A model generated the notes under the pieces. That model did no database searches, had not been told where the DNA came from, and was given only the letters and a program-made list of their open reading frames with translations. Both the position numbers and the translations under genes were made by a program. A stretch of 64,000 bases of DNA from contig NZ_CP014692.1 of the NCBI RefSeq assembly GCF_002005445.1, positions 2,418,001 through 2,482,000 on the forward strand, read 5' to 3'. The DNA comes from Acetobacter aceti (lineage in GTDB: Bacteria > Pseudomonadota > Alphaproteobacteria > Acetobacterales > Acetobacteraceae). Shown here in pieces: positions 1 through 8,233 of the stretch (positions within the stretch are counted from its first letter, which is position 1; every line of letters starts with the position of its first letter).

Positions 1-2
1 AC

Positions 3-383
3 GCCCGCAGACGCGGCATCGCTGTCATCGCGGATCGGTATCCCCAGACCGAGATTCCAGCGTTCTATGATGGTCCCGGCCTGTCCGCCGCCCGTCCCGG
101 CAGTCGTTTTGTTGCCGCTCTCGCCCGCAGCGAACTGCGACTCTACGAAAAGATGGCGGCGGTCAAACCGAATCTTGTGATCAAGCTGGATGTCGATCCG
201 CAGACAGCCCTCAGCAGGAAACCGGATCATGATCTGGCGACGCTTACGGCAAAAGTGGTCGCTACTCAGAAACTGACTTTTGGGGGCGCGCCGATCGTGA
301 CGATCGACGCCCGCCCTTCCTATGCTCAGGTCAAGGAAGAAGTGACGAAGCTGTGTCGTCCCCTTTTTGTTGAGGCCGTCTGA
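3..383 (+). CDS. Thymidylate-kinase-like P-loop kinase, C-terminal part
   Basis: The reading frame is open from the left edge of the window, so the N-terminus with the P-loop is missing. About 126 residues remain. An early DRYPQ motif resembles the DR[YF] nucleotide-monophosphate binding motif of dTMP-kinase-like enzymes, and a later stretch (P-N-L-V-I-K-L-D-V-D-P near residues 56-65) resembles the strand and Asp that precede the LID segment of that fold. The first in-frame ATG (153) lies well inside the conserved region and is not the real start. The next gene is a polysaccharide flippase on the same strand, so a surface-glycan locus may lie to the left. The substrate cannot be decided; a nucleotide or sugar kinase of the same superfamily is possible. 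Confidence 0.6.
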   Translation, partial: ARRRGIAVIADRYPQTEIPAFYDGPGLSAARPGSRFVAALARSELRLYEKMAAVKPNLVIKLDVDPQTALSRKPDHDLATLTAKVVATQKLTFGGAPIVTIDARPSYAQVKEEVTKLCRPLFVEAV

Positions 384-518
384 ATACCGTGCGGTGCCGC
401 CGAGTGCTCTCGGGCCGCGTTGTCTGTTGCGTGTAAGGCCCTCACCCATCATGAAGCACGAGAATGCCGGAGTTGCAGTGCGCCCGACAAGAGATGAAGC
501 AGGAAATCGTTCGGGTCA

Positions 519-1898
519 TTGGCTGTGAAAAACTGGTTTAATGACGGAATATTACGGTCCATCGTCCGAAAAGCAGGACAACTTGCTTCCACCAAGCTGC
601 TTGGCGGTATCATCGGGCTTCTCGGGCTGGTCTGCACAGGACGCGGGCTGAGCGCCGATCTGTTCGGCACGGTCATGCTGATTCATGCCTATGCGTTGGG
701 TGCGTCGGCCCTGACGAAATCCCAGAGCTGGCAGATGATCATCCGCTACGGCGCTCCGGCCCTGACCCAGGGCAACACCTTGCCGGCACGCCTCGCCATC
801 CGGTTCGCCTGTGCGGTTGACGCCGTGGCGGGCATCATCGGCATGATCGGCGCCATACTGGCGCTGTTCTTTTTCGGCACGAAATTCGGCGTCAGACAGG
901 AGCATATTCCGCTCGCCATCGCCTACTGCACGCTGATCCCCACCATGTCCTGCGCCACGCCCGCCGGCGTGCTGCGCCTGCTGGATCGCTTTGACCTGCT
1001 CAGCATTCAGCAGATCGCCACCCCTCTGATGCGCTCATTTGGCGCTGTCACGGCGTGGACCCTCGGGTTGGGCATGCCTGCCTATCTTCTGTCCTGGTAT
1101 ATCGCGGATCTTGCCGGTGATCTTGTCCTGTGGGCAATGGCTTTCATTGTGCTTGACCACCACAGAATGCTCGATGCCATGCGGCCCAGTCTTTTTGACG
1201 CTCCACGCCGCCTGCCGAAAGTCTGGAGCTTCATCTGGACGACCAACCTGAACACCACGCTGGCTGTGGGCAAGGAACCGATCAGCAACGTCATCGTCGG
1301 CGGCATGCTGGGGCCGGCAGCGGTTGGCGTCTACAAGATCGCTACTTCCGTAATCAATTCGGCGACCAAACCCGCCACTCTGATGGAGAAGGGCTTCTAT
1401 CCGGAAATCATGCGACTTGATCCGCACAGCACCCGTCCCTGGAAGCTGGCGCTGAAAACCGGATTTCTGGCAGGGTGCATTGGACTGGCTGTTGCCCTTG
1501 CAATCATGCTGCTCGGTCACCCGGTCGTCTCGCTCTTCGGAAAGAAATACCGGGAGTCGGCCAGTCTCCTGATCATGATGGCCCCTGCGCTGGTCATCAC
1601 GCTGAGCGCCTTTCCGATGGAATCCCTACTTTATATGTCAGGCCGCCCGAAAGCCCTGTTTTACTCCCATATCGTCGGCACAGGCGCATACATTGCAGCG
1701 CTGGTCTATATGACCCGGCATTTCGGATTATACGGTGCTGGCGCTGCCTTTATCGTGGGACCGCTGCTGCTGTCGCTCTGCTCGCTGATCCCGACGCTCT
1801 ATTGCTTTTTCAACCGTCGTTCGATCATTCTGCCCACTCCTGTCCAACTTGCTGCTGATGACGCCGAAATGGAAGAGGAGGCTCTCGCGGAAAGCTGA
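519..1898 (+). CDS. Oligosaccharide flippase / lipopolysaccharide biosynthesis membrane protein
   Basis: Predicted 459-residue inner-membrane protein with about 12 hydrophobic segments, the pattern of Wzx/MATE-like flippases that move lipid-linked oligosaccharides across the membrane. Typical features are a G-x-x-G-x-A-x-x-G-V-Y-K segment (about residues 262-272) and a C-terminal run of paired helices ending in an acidic tail. The frame opens with TTG at 519, about 12 bases after an AGGAAA that could act as ribosome binding site; GTG at 525 is the alternative. No ATG start fits in this frame upstream. It follows the kinase-like gene by 135 bases on the same strand. The glycan it handles is unknown. 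The exopolysaccharide operon at 29-37 kb contains no flippase, but linking the two is only a guess. Confidence 0.8.
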   Translation: MAVKNWFNDGILRSIVRKAGQLASTKLLGGIIGLLGLVCTGRGLSADLFGTVMLIHAYALGASALTKSQSWQMIIRYGAPALTQGNTLPARLAIRFACAVDAVAGIIGMIGAILALFFFGTKFGVRQEHIPLAIAYCTLIPTMSCATPAGVLRLLDRFDLLSIQQIATPLMRSFGAVTAWTLGLGMPAYLLSWYIADLAGDLVLWAMAFIVLDHHRMLDAMRPSLFDAPRRLPKVWSFIWTTNLNTTLAVGKEPISNVIVGGMLGPAAVGVYKIATSVINSATKPATLMEKGFYPEIMRLDPHSTRPWKLALKTGFLAGCIGLAVALAIMLLGHPVVSLFGKKYRESASLLIMMAPALVITLSAFPMESLLYMSGRPKALFYSHIVGTGAYIAALVYMTRHFGLYGAGAAFIVGPLLLSLCSLIPTLYCFFNRRSIILPTPVQLAADDAEMEEEALAES

Positions 1899-1969
1899 GG
1901 CCGCGAAGATTTCTGCCGCAGAACAGAGGGGGGCAGCTTTGCCTTCCATGCCTCTTTCTCGGAGTGGAC

Positions 1970-2076
1970 CTAGAGCATATCCAGTTTGAATGGACACATT
2001 CGAACTGGTGAATATGCTCGATAAACAATGAATTAGGGAAATTCTACTGAGCCAGAGTTCAGTGGAATTGCTCTAG
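1970..2076. repeat. 107-bp palindromic, MITE-like repeat
   Basis: The segment begins CTAGAGCA and ends TGCTCTAG, an 8-bp perfect terminal inverted repeat. Inside are two separate imperfect hairpins: GAGCATATcCAGTTtGAA pairs with TTCGAACTGGTGAATATGCTC, and AATTCTACTGA pairs with TTCAGTGGAATT. It lies just after the flippase gene and overlaps the last codons of the small gene on the other strand. It has no coding capacity. Similar AGAGCA-type intergenic palindromes are common in alphaproteobacteria, so this is most likely a small non-autonomous repeat that could also act as a bidirectional terminator. No target duplication is obvious. Confidence 0.55.
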
Positions 2077-2429
2077 TTTTTTCCAGATCGAAACAGCATT
2101 TTCCGGAGGCTTTCGAACCGCGCCTGATCCAATGGATGCGGCATTTCCAGCGCAAGATGCTGCAACTGCCAGACCCGTTCAAATCCCAGAACAAGCTGTT
2201 CCAGCAACCTGCGCCCTGATGCGCCCTGATGCTCATTGCGCCCGACCATGACGCGTTCCGCCAGTTCCAGAAGACCGCGTGCGATATCAAATTCGCCATA
2301 GTCACAGGCGAAATGGGCATCAGCCAGCAAGCGCCGGGTAAGAGTGCGCCCGTTGCGACTCACCCTTCCCCTGTCACCCGCCACTGATCCGGCCTCCGCC
2401 AGATCGTCACATCTGCGTCCGTAATCCAT
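2073..2429 (-). CDS. Conserved-looking small hypothetical protein
   Basis: 118 codons. The middle (G-E-F-D-I-A-R-G-L-L-E-L-A-E, about residues 45-58) and the C-terminal half look like amphipathic helices, which supports a real soluble protein. No named domain is recognised. A perfect 10-bp tandem duplication (GCGCCCTGAT twice, 2211-2230) lies inside; the frame that reads through both copies is the better coding frame, so the duplication does not obviously break the gene. There is no strong ribosome binding site before the ATG. The 3' end runs into the palindromic repeat. Confidence 0.45.
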   Translation of the reverse strand: MDYGRRCDDLAEAGSVAGDRGRVSRNGRTLTRRLLADAHFACDYGEFDIARGLLELAERVMVGRNEHQGASGRRLLEQLVLGFERVWQLQHLALEMPHPLDQARFESLRKMLFRSGKN

Positions 2430-2490
2430 CGTTCAAGGCTGCCTGCACTGCCTTAGTGTTTGCTGGCAGAAACCGTCCCGCAAATCACAA

Positions 2491-2567
2491 AGAAGCTTTT
2501 GGTAAATATTTTAAAACCGCCTCAAAAGAACGCCACCCTTCAAAAAAAAGACAGCACCCAAAAACTT
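2491..2567. repeat. Three-stem palindromic repeat, decayed copy
   Basis: Reverse-oriented and diverged copy of the element at 7196-7273. The outer arms AGAAGCTTTTGGT and ACCCAAAAACTTT are preserved and the flanking ATCAcAAAG also matches, but the two inner hairpins are degraded (for example CGCCACCCTTCAAAAAAAAGACAGC in place of a clean GGCGAC stem). It sits about 40 bases after the stop of nrdB, where it may still help end transcription. Confidence 0.6.
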
Positions 2568-2604
2568 TTACTTATGATTGCAGCCAGTTACGACGACACA
2601 CCCC

Positions 2605-3606
2605 TCAACCAAAGACGTCAGCCTCAAACGCCTCTTCCCAGGTTCCATCCGTTGAAGCGCGACTATACTCGGTCGCACGGTTTTCAAAGAAGTTCGTATG
2701 CTCGACGGCGTTGAGCATGTCGTCCACCCACGGCAGCGGGTTCCGCTCAAGCGCACCATAAATCGGATCAAGACCGATCTGTCCCAGACGGCGATCCGCA
2801 ATAAACCGAATGTACGCCTTGACCTGATCAGCATCCAGACCTTCAACCGGCCCGGCTTCAAACGCCAGATCGATAAAGGCGTCCTCGTGCTCCACGATCG
2901 TCTCGCAAATTTCGGTGATTTCGCTCTTGAGCCTGTCCGTCCAGATTTCCGGGTTCTCGTGAATGAAGGTCCGGAACAGACGCGCGACAGACAGACAGTG
3001 CAGCGTCTCGTCCCTGACGGACCAGCTGACAATCTGCCCCATACCCTTGAGCTTGTTGAAACGTGGGAAGTTCAACAGGATGGCAAAAGAAGCGAAAAGC
3101 TGAAGCCCTTCGGTAAAAGCACCGAAAGCAGCAAGTGTTTTTGCGATTTCATGCTTGCTGTCGACCGAGAAGGTCTGCATGTAGTCGTATTTGTCCTTCA
3201 TCTCCTTGTATTTCAGGAACATGGAATACTCGCTTTCGGGCATTCCAATCGTATCAAGGAGATGGCTGTAGGCGGCGATGTGGATCGTCTCGATATTGGA
3301 GAACGCCGAGAGCATCATGAGAACTTCAGTCGGTTTGAAAACCTGACTGTATTTCTTCATGTAGCAGTTATTCACTTCCACATCGGACTGCGTGAAGAAA
3401 CGGAAAATCTGCGTAACCAGATGACGCTCACCGTCATTGAGAACGCGATGCCAATCCTTCACGTCATCAGCCAGCGGCACTTCTTCCGGCAGCCAGTGGA
3501 CGCGCTGCTGTGTGAGCCATGCGTCGTAAGCCCACGGATAGCGGAACGGCTTGTAGACCGGATTAGCGGTCAGAAGATCGAATTTCTCATGTTCCTGCAT
3601 CGTCAT
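2605..3606 (-). CDS. nrdB: Class Ia ribonucleotide reductase, beta (radical) subunit
   Basis: This is the small subunit that holds the diiron-tyrosyl radical used by NrdA to make deoxyribonucleotides. All ligands are present with exactly the spacing of E. coli NrdB: Asp75, Glu106, His109, Glu166, Glu200 and His203, with the radical Tyr at 113 (motif E-T-I-H-I-A-A-Y). The Tyr makes it class Ia rather than the Tyr-less class Ic. The frame could open at GTG 3609, but ATG 3606 is better placed after an AGGTG. About 334 residues is the normal length for this form. It lies 200 bases downstream of nrdA on the same strand and is probably co-transcribed, under the NrdR boxes upstream of nrdA. Confidence 0.96.
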   Translation of the reverse strand: MTMQEHEKFDLLTANPVYKPFRYPWAYDAWLTQQRVHWLPEEVPLADDVKDWHRVLNDGERHLVTQIFRFFTQSDVEVNNCYMKKYSQVFKPTEVLMMLSAFSNIETIHIAAYSHLLDTIGMPESEYSMFLKYKEMKDKYDYMQTFSVDSKHEIAKTLAAFGAFTEGLQLFASFAILLNFPRFNKLKGMGQIVSWSVRDETLHCLSVARLFRTFIHENPEIWTDRLKSEITEICETIVEHEDAFIDLAFEAGPVEGLDADQVKAYIRFIADRRLGQIGLDPIYGALERNPLPWVDDMLNAVEHTNFFENRATEYSRASTDGTWEEAFEADVFG

Positions 3607-3808
3607 CACGGCACCTGCTGTCGGGGAAAAGAACGTAAAGAAGCGTTACGAAATTTATCTGAACTGATAACGCCGCGGGATAAGGATTTCCAGAATATAA
3701 AATCCGAAATCCGTTTGTTTTACCGATTATTTTTTACATATGACATGATGTGTAAACGGGCATGGACAACATGGGTCCAAGCCCACCAGAACGGTATGCG
3801 CCTTCCGC

Positions 3809-5725
3809 TCACTGACAGGAAAGGCATTCCTCGTAATTGCTTGGACCAGCACCACTCTCCGCCTGAGGCTTCAGGTCCATCTCATGCTTCCGGGAGACAT
3901 TGCTCACCGTGTCGGCGCGCTGGATGGACAGGGAGCGGCAGTAGTAGAGCGACTTGACGCCCTTCTTCCATGCCTGGAAATGAATCTGGTGCAGATCACG
4001 CTTATGGACATTCGCGGGCAGGAACAGGTTGACCGACTGTGCCTGACAGATGAACGGCGCCCGATCCGCGGCATGTTCGACGACCCAGCGCTGATCGAGT
4101 TCGAAGGCGGTCTTGTAGACATCCTTCTCATCCTGCGTGAGAAAGTCGAGATGCTGCACGCTCCCCTGATTCAGGGTGATGGACGACCAGACATCGTCCG
4201 TATCCTGCCCCTTTTCAATCAGCAGCTTTTTCAGATGCCGGTTACGGACAGAAAATGACCCGGACAGTGTCTTCTGGAGGAAGACGTTCGCCGTGATCGG
4301 CTCAATGCCCGGGCTGGCGTTGCCGGCAATAATGGAAATCGACGCCGTCGGGGCGATGGCGAGCTTGTTGGAGAACCGCTCCTCAAACCCGTACTCGGCC
4401 GCATCGGGGCAAGGTCCGCGTGTCTTTGCGAGCGCCTTGGAAGCCGCATCCGCCTGCTCACGAATCTGCTTGAAGATCTTGCGGTTCCAGACTTTCGCAA
4501 TGACGCTTTCGAACGGAACCTTCCGCGCCTGCAGAAAGGAGTGGAAGCCCATCACGCCAAGACCAACGGAACGCTCACGCATCGCCGCATAGGCGGCGCG
4601 ATGCATTTCCTTCGGCGCACGATCGATGAAGTCCTGCAACACATTATCCAGGAACAGCATCACATCTTCAATGAACTGCGGATTATCGTGCCAGTCGTCC
4701 CACGTCTCGAGATTGAGTGAGGACAGGCAGCAGACCGCAGTACGATCCTTGCCGTGATGGTCAATCCCTGTCGGCAGCGTGATTTCCGAACACAGGTTGG
4801 AGGTCTTGACCTCCAGACCAGCCAGCTTCTGGTGCTCAGGGCGGGCATTATTCACATGGTCGGAATAGACGATGTAAGGTTCGCCCTGCTCCATGCGGGC
4901 AGTCAGGATACGAATCCAGAGCGACCGTGCCGATACCTTGCGGATGACCGAATGATCCTTGGGGGAGAGCAGCGCCCACTGCTCATCAGCCTCCACAGCG
5001 CGCATGAACGCATCGGTGACCAGTATGCCGTGATGAAGATTGAGCGCCTTACGGTTCGGATCACCGCCGGTCGGACGACGAAGCTCGATGAATTCTTCAA
5101 TCTCGGGGTGCCAGACAGGCAGGTAAACAGCAGCAGACCCGCGACGCAATGATCCCTGGGAGATCGCCAGCGTCAGGCTGTCCATGACGCGGATAAACGG
5201 AATGACACCCGACGTCTTGCCGTTACGGCCGACATTCTCACCAATGGAGCGCAGATTACCCCAGTAGGAGCCGATGCCGCCTCCTTTGGACGCCAGCCAG
5301 ACATTCTCGTTCCAGAGACCGACAATGCCATCGAGACTGTCCGAGGCTTCATTGAGGAAGCATGAAATTGGCAAACCCCGGCTCGTGCCGCCGTTCGACA
5401 GAACCGGAGTAGCTGGCATGAACCAGTGGCGGGAAATATAATCGTACAGTCGCTGGGCATGGGCAGCGTCCGCACCATAATAGGACGCAACACGGGCGAA
5501 GAGATCCTGATACCCTTCGTCTGGCAGCAGATAGCGGTTATCCAGCGTGGCGCGACCGAAGTCGGTCAGCAGCGAATCACGGGAGCGATCCACGCGAACA
5601 GGATGATGTCCTTCGAGTTGCACGATATCTTCCAGCATATCGGGCTCGAAGAGAGAGCCTTCATCCTCGATATTGCAGGCGGGGGAACCGGAGAGGGTGT
5701 CAGACATGTCTGTAGTCAGGCTCAC
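3809..5725 (-). CDS. nrdA: Ribonucleotide reductase, alpha (catalytic) subunit
   Basis: Catalytic subunit reducing ribonucleoside diphosphates. Visible motifs are the N-terminal substrate-site cysteine in P-I-S-C-F-L, the active-site S-N-L-C-S-E-I loop (Asn, Cys and Glu), the L-Y-Y-C-R segment that carries the radical-transfer tyrosines, and the C-terminal redox pair E-C-L-S-C-Q (C634 and C637). At 638 residues it is shorter than E. coli NrdA, and no N-terminal ATP-cone is evident, so allosteric activity control by dATP through a cone is probably absent. The start is GTG at 5725, eight bases after a GGAG; an ATG at 5707 is less well placed. It is followed by nrdB. Confidence 0.95.
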   Translation of the reverse strand: MSLTTDMSDTLSGSPACNIEDEGSLFEPDMLEDIVQLEGHHPVRVDRSRDSLLTDFGRATLDNRYLLPDEGYQDLFARVASYYGADAAHAQRLYDYISRHWFMPATPVLSNGGTSRGLPISCFLNEASDSLDGIVGLWNENVWLASKGGGIGSYWGNLRSIGENVGRNGKTSGVIPFIRVMDSLTLAISQGSLRRGSAAVYLPVWHPEIEEFIELRRPTGGDPNRKALNLHHGILVTDAFMRAVEADEQWALLSPKDHSVIRKVSARSLWIRILTARMEQGEPYIVYSDHVNNARPEHQKLAGLEVKTSNLCSEITLPTGIDHHGKDRTAVCCLSSLNLETWDDWHDNPQFIEDVMLFLDNVLQDFIDRAPKEMHRAAYAAMRERSVGLGVMGFHSFLQARKVPFESVIAKVWNRKIFKQIREQADAASKALAKTRGPCPDAAEYGFEERFSNKLAIAPTASISIIAGNASPGIEPITANVFLQKTLSGSFSVRNRHLKKLLIEKGQDTDDVWSSITLNQGSVQHLDFLTQDEKDVYKTAFELDQRWVVEHAADRAPFICQAQSVNLFLPANVHKRDLHQIHFQAWKKGVKSLYYCRSLSIQRADTVSNVSRKHEMDLKPQAESGAGPSNYEECLSCQ

Positions 5726-5797
5726 TCAGGTTGCTCCGTGCACTCATGTAATTTAGGCAGAATCAAGAACACGGACGTTTCGTCCCGCGTTGTGGGG

Positions 5798-5844
5798 ACA
5801 CAATATGCGGTATGAAGCTGAACTTCTAGCACAAGATGTAGGGT
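5798..5844 (-). promoter_or_regulatory. Tandem NrdR boxes upstream of nrdA
   Basis: Two 16-bp sites match the NrdR consensus acaCwAtATaTwGtgt: ACACAATATGCGGTAT at 5798-5813 and GCACAAGATGTAGGGT at 5829-5844. Their starts are 31 bp apart, the three-helical-turn spacing typical of paired NrdR boxes. They lie 73-119 bp upstream of the nrdA start. NrdR is the ATP/dATP-sensing repressor of ribonucleotide reductase genes. The core promoter could not be identified with confidence. Confidence 0.75.
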
Positions 5845-6031
5845 AAAAGCACAAAAAAAGTGTTGACGTTTAAAAGCTGGCAGCCTTCTGCGGAACAGGA
5901 ATCAGTTCCCCCTTCCAACACACCAGAGTTCATTCTTTGTTCTCAAAACCACAGTCATGCAAGCTCCTTCTTGCATGACACGCCATGACTTCAGTCAACT
6001 CCGCGGCAAACCCGTTTCCGTCCTGCCACCA

Positions 6032-7033
6032 TCAGGAAACTTGGCCGCCGATCAGGCCCGACAGCTCCATTCTCTGGCGCGATTCTGCGATATCGTCGCC
6101 CACAGCCAGCGCCGCTTCCAGTGCGCGACGTCCAGCCTGAGCGTCCACCTTCACAGGAACGCCATCCAGGCAGGAAGCCGCGAAGGCCCGATGCTCGGCT
6201 TCGAGAGAATCGTGCTCCTTCCACGACGCCGCCTCCCGCCGGAATCCTCCGGTCCCCGGCAGCGGCATGCCCTTCTCACGTCCGATCATCACCAGTTCAC
6301 GCTTGCCGAAATCAGCGGACAGGTAGCCTTCCGCAGAAAACAGCCTCATCTTGCGCTCGGTCTTGAGGGAAATGCGGCTGGCCGTGATGGTGGCCACACA
6401 CCCGTTCTCGAATCGCACCCGGGCGTTGGCGATGTCTTCATGCTCGGAACTGACTGCCGCGCCGATCGCATCAACCTGCGCGATCGGACTGTCGACAATC
6501 GCGAGAATCAGATCGAGATCATGAATCATCAGATCAAGAATCACCGATACATCAGTGCCGCGCGGCTTGAAGGGCGCAATACGGGTCGCCTCTATATAGA
6601 GAGGACGCCTGATTCGCGCCGTGATGGCCTCGTATTCCGCCGAGTAGCGGAGCAGGTGGCCGACCTGAAGCACTTTCCCGGCATTGTTCGCCAGCGTGAC
6701 CAGTTCGTCTGCTTCCACCAGAGTCGCAGCCATCGGCTTTTCGACCAGCACATGCTTCCCCGCCCGAAGCGCCTGCGCGGCCAGAGTGAAATGTAGCTCA
6801 GCCGGTGCTGCGATGATCACGGCTTCGACCTGAGACAGCAGTTCGTCGAGATCGTCAAACGCCTTCGTGCCAGCTTCTTTCGCCAGCGCTTCAGCCTTCG
6901 TCTGATCCGGATCGAACAGCCCCACCAGCGTTTCCCGTGGCGCCGCGGCTGATTTCAGGGCGTGAAATCGTCCGAAATGTCCGCATCCTACAAGCCCTAC
7001 CCGTAGCATTGAGGAAGAGTCGCCCTGAACCAT
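6032..7033 (-). CDS. Gfo/Idh/MocA-family NAD(P)-dependent oxidoreductase
   Basis: An N-terminal Rossmann fold is clear (V-G-L-V-G-C-G-H-F-G-R-F-H), followed by the family E-K-P motif (H-V-L-V-E-K-P-M-A) and the C-terminal alpha/beta domain. A D-L-M-I-H-D-L-D-L-I segment matches the conserved His-Asp substrate region; the same wording occurs in enzymes that oxidise nucleotide sugars such as GnnA-type UDP-GlcNAc dehydrogenases, but that assignment is tentative. The frame is open to 7096, yet the start at ATG 7033 is preferred because of an AGGGATG seven bases before it; ATG 7009 lies directly before the Rossmann strand and is also possible. It stands alone between the nrd genes and the ABC importer. 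Confidence 0.85.
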   Translation of the reverse strand: MVQGDSSSMLRVGLVGCGHFGRFHALKSAAAPRETLVGLFDPDQTKAEALAKEAGTKAFDDLDELLSQVEAVIIAAPAELHFTLAAQALRAGKHVLVEKPMAATLVEADELVTLANNAGKVLQVGHLLRYSAEYEAITARIRRPLYIEATRIAPFKPRGTDVSVILDLMIHDLDLILAIVDSPIAQVDAIGAAVSSEHEDIANARVRFENGCVATITASRISLKTERKMRLFSAEGYLSADFGKRELVMIGREKGMPLPGTGGFRREAASWKEHDSLEAEHRAFAASCLDGVPVKVDAQAGRRALEAALAVGDDIAESRQRMELSGLIGGQVS

Positions 7034-7195
7034 GGTTTCATCCCTGAACCTGTTACCGGATCGCAAGCAAGCACGGGAACCCGCCGATGGGAACACCCCC
7101 GTCTCTCATAGCGACATGATCGTTCCGGCAGAGAGCGGCTTCCTCAACTTCTCGTTGGGGATGGTTCGCACTGTTTTATAGATCACAGCAAACGA

Positions 7196-7273
7196 AAGTT
7201 TTTGGGTGTCGCCTTTTTTTCAAAAAGGCGACCGTCTCTGAAGCTTTTTGGAAAAAGCTTCACCAAAAACTTC
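7196..7273. repeat. Three-stem palindromic repeat, intact copy
   Basis: Outer arms AAGTTTTTGGGTG (7196-7208) and CACCAAAAACTTC (7261-7273) enclose two hairpins: GTCGCC/GGCGAC with a T/A-rich stem (7208-7232), and a perfect 10-bp-arm hairpin GAAGCTTTTT/AAAAAGCTTC with a GG loop (7240-7261). Folded, it gives a closed stem carrying two hairpins. It lies just after the permease stop (7295, minus strand) and before the oxidoreductase gene, so it can act as a transcription stop. A decayed reverse copy is at 2491-2567. Confidence 0.7.
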
Positions 7274-7294
7274 TTTATGATTTAAACCGTAGCT

Positions 7295-8233
7295 TCACCG
7301 AACACTCCGGAAATAAGGCAGTCCCAGCGCCGCTGGAGCCTGCCCGCCACGACGGCCTTTCCGTCTGAACACAGCAGGCAGCATGATGAAAGCCAATGTT
7401 CCCAGATAAGGCAGCATGTTCAGGACCGGCGCGGCGATAGGCCACCCCCTCGCCTGCCCCAGAAACCCTATGGCGCTGATGAGACCGAACAGAAGTCCTC
7501 CGGCCGCCGCATTGAACGGCCTGAAACCGGCAAAAATGACCAGAGCGAGCGCGATCCAGCCACGCCCCGCAACCATGCCTTCCGACCAGCTCGGAATGAC
7601 CGCCAGGCTGAGATATGCTCCCGCCGCACCCGCCAGCGCTGCGCCCAGCGTGACATACCAGAAGCGAATGGCTTTGACCGGGATGCCCGCCGCGTCCGCA
7701 GCAGCAGGATTTTCACCCACGGCGCGCATATTCAGCCCGTGACGCGTGTGAAACAGCAGCCAGTGACAAAACGCAGGCACCAGAAAATAGGCCGGAACGA
7801 TCAGCAGATTCTGGGCGAAAAACGCAGGGCCAATGATCGGCAGCGCCGACAGGACGGGAATCGACACGGGCGCAAACGTTACAGGAACCGGCATGCCTGC
7901 CACCGAATGGCCGATCACGGCGGACAGACCAACCCCGAGGAAAGTTATCGCCAGTCCGCAGAGAACCTGACTGGCCTGCACAAAGACGGCGGCGCTGGCG
8001 AATGTCATGCCTCCCAGCGCTCCGGCAGCGGACGCCGCCAGCAGGGCGAGCCAGGGATTGCCGGTCGAGATCGCGGTCAGAGCAGCAGTAGCCGCTCCGA
8101 CTGAAACCAGCCCTTCCACACCCAGATTGCTCACTCCCACGCGTTCGGCCATGACTTCGCCCACAGACGCGATGGCCAGAACACCGCCCGACAGGACGGC
8201 GGTTGTCAGAAGAGCCGTCAGCATCTCGATCAT
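7295..8233 (-). CDS. ABC transporter permease, BMP-type nucleoside-like importer
   Basis: Second membrane subunit of the importer, about 312 residues and strongly hydrophobic (8-9 segments). The N-terminal G-E-V-M-A-E-R-x-G-V-S-N-L-G-V-E-G segment is the hallmark of the YufQ/NupQ-like permease of BMP-family (purine nucleoside) importers. The start at ATG 8233 follows GAGGAG and overlaps the stop of the upstream permease by 4 bp (ATGA), indicating translational coupling. A longer frame to 8290 exists but encodes unrelated residues. The intact three-stem repeat follows it. Confidence 0.88.
   Translation of the reverse strand: MIEMLTALLTTAVLSGGVLAIASVGEVMAERVGVSNLGVEGLVSVGAATAALTAISTGNPWLALLAASAAGALGGMTFASAAVFVQASQVLCGLAITFLGVGLSAVIGHSVAGMPVPVTFAPVSIPVLSALPIIGPAFFAQNLLIVPAYFLVPAFCHWLLFHTRHGLNMRAVGENPAAADAAGIPVKAIRFWYVTLGAALAGAAGAYLSLAVIPSWSEGMVAGRGWIALALVIFAGFRPFNAAAGGLLFGLISAIGFLGQARGWPIAAPVLNMLPYLGTLAFIMLPAVFRRKGRRGGQAPAALGLPYFRSVR

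Noticed and set aside
2211..2230. 10-bp tandem duplication inside the small hypothetical gene, considered as a frameshift lesion
   Set aside because: The frame that includes both copies gives the more protein-like C-terminus, so it is probably ancestral.
2698..3957. 419-codon plus-strand open frame
   Set aside because: It is antisense to nrdB and part of nrdA, which have perfect family motifs; no family features in the frame itself.
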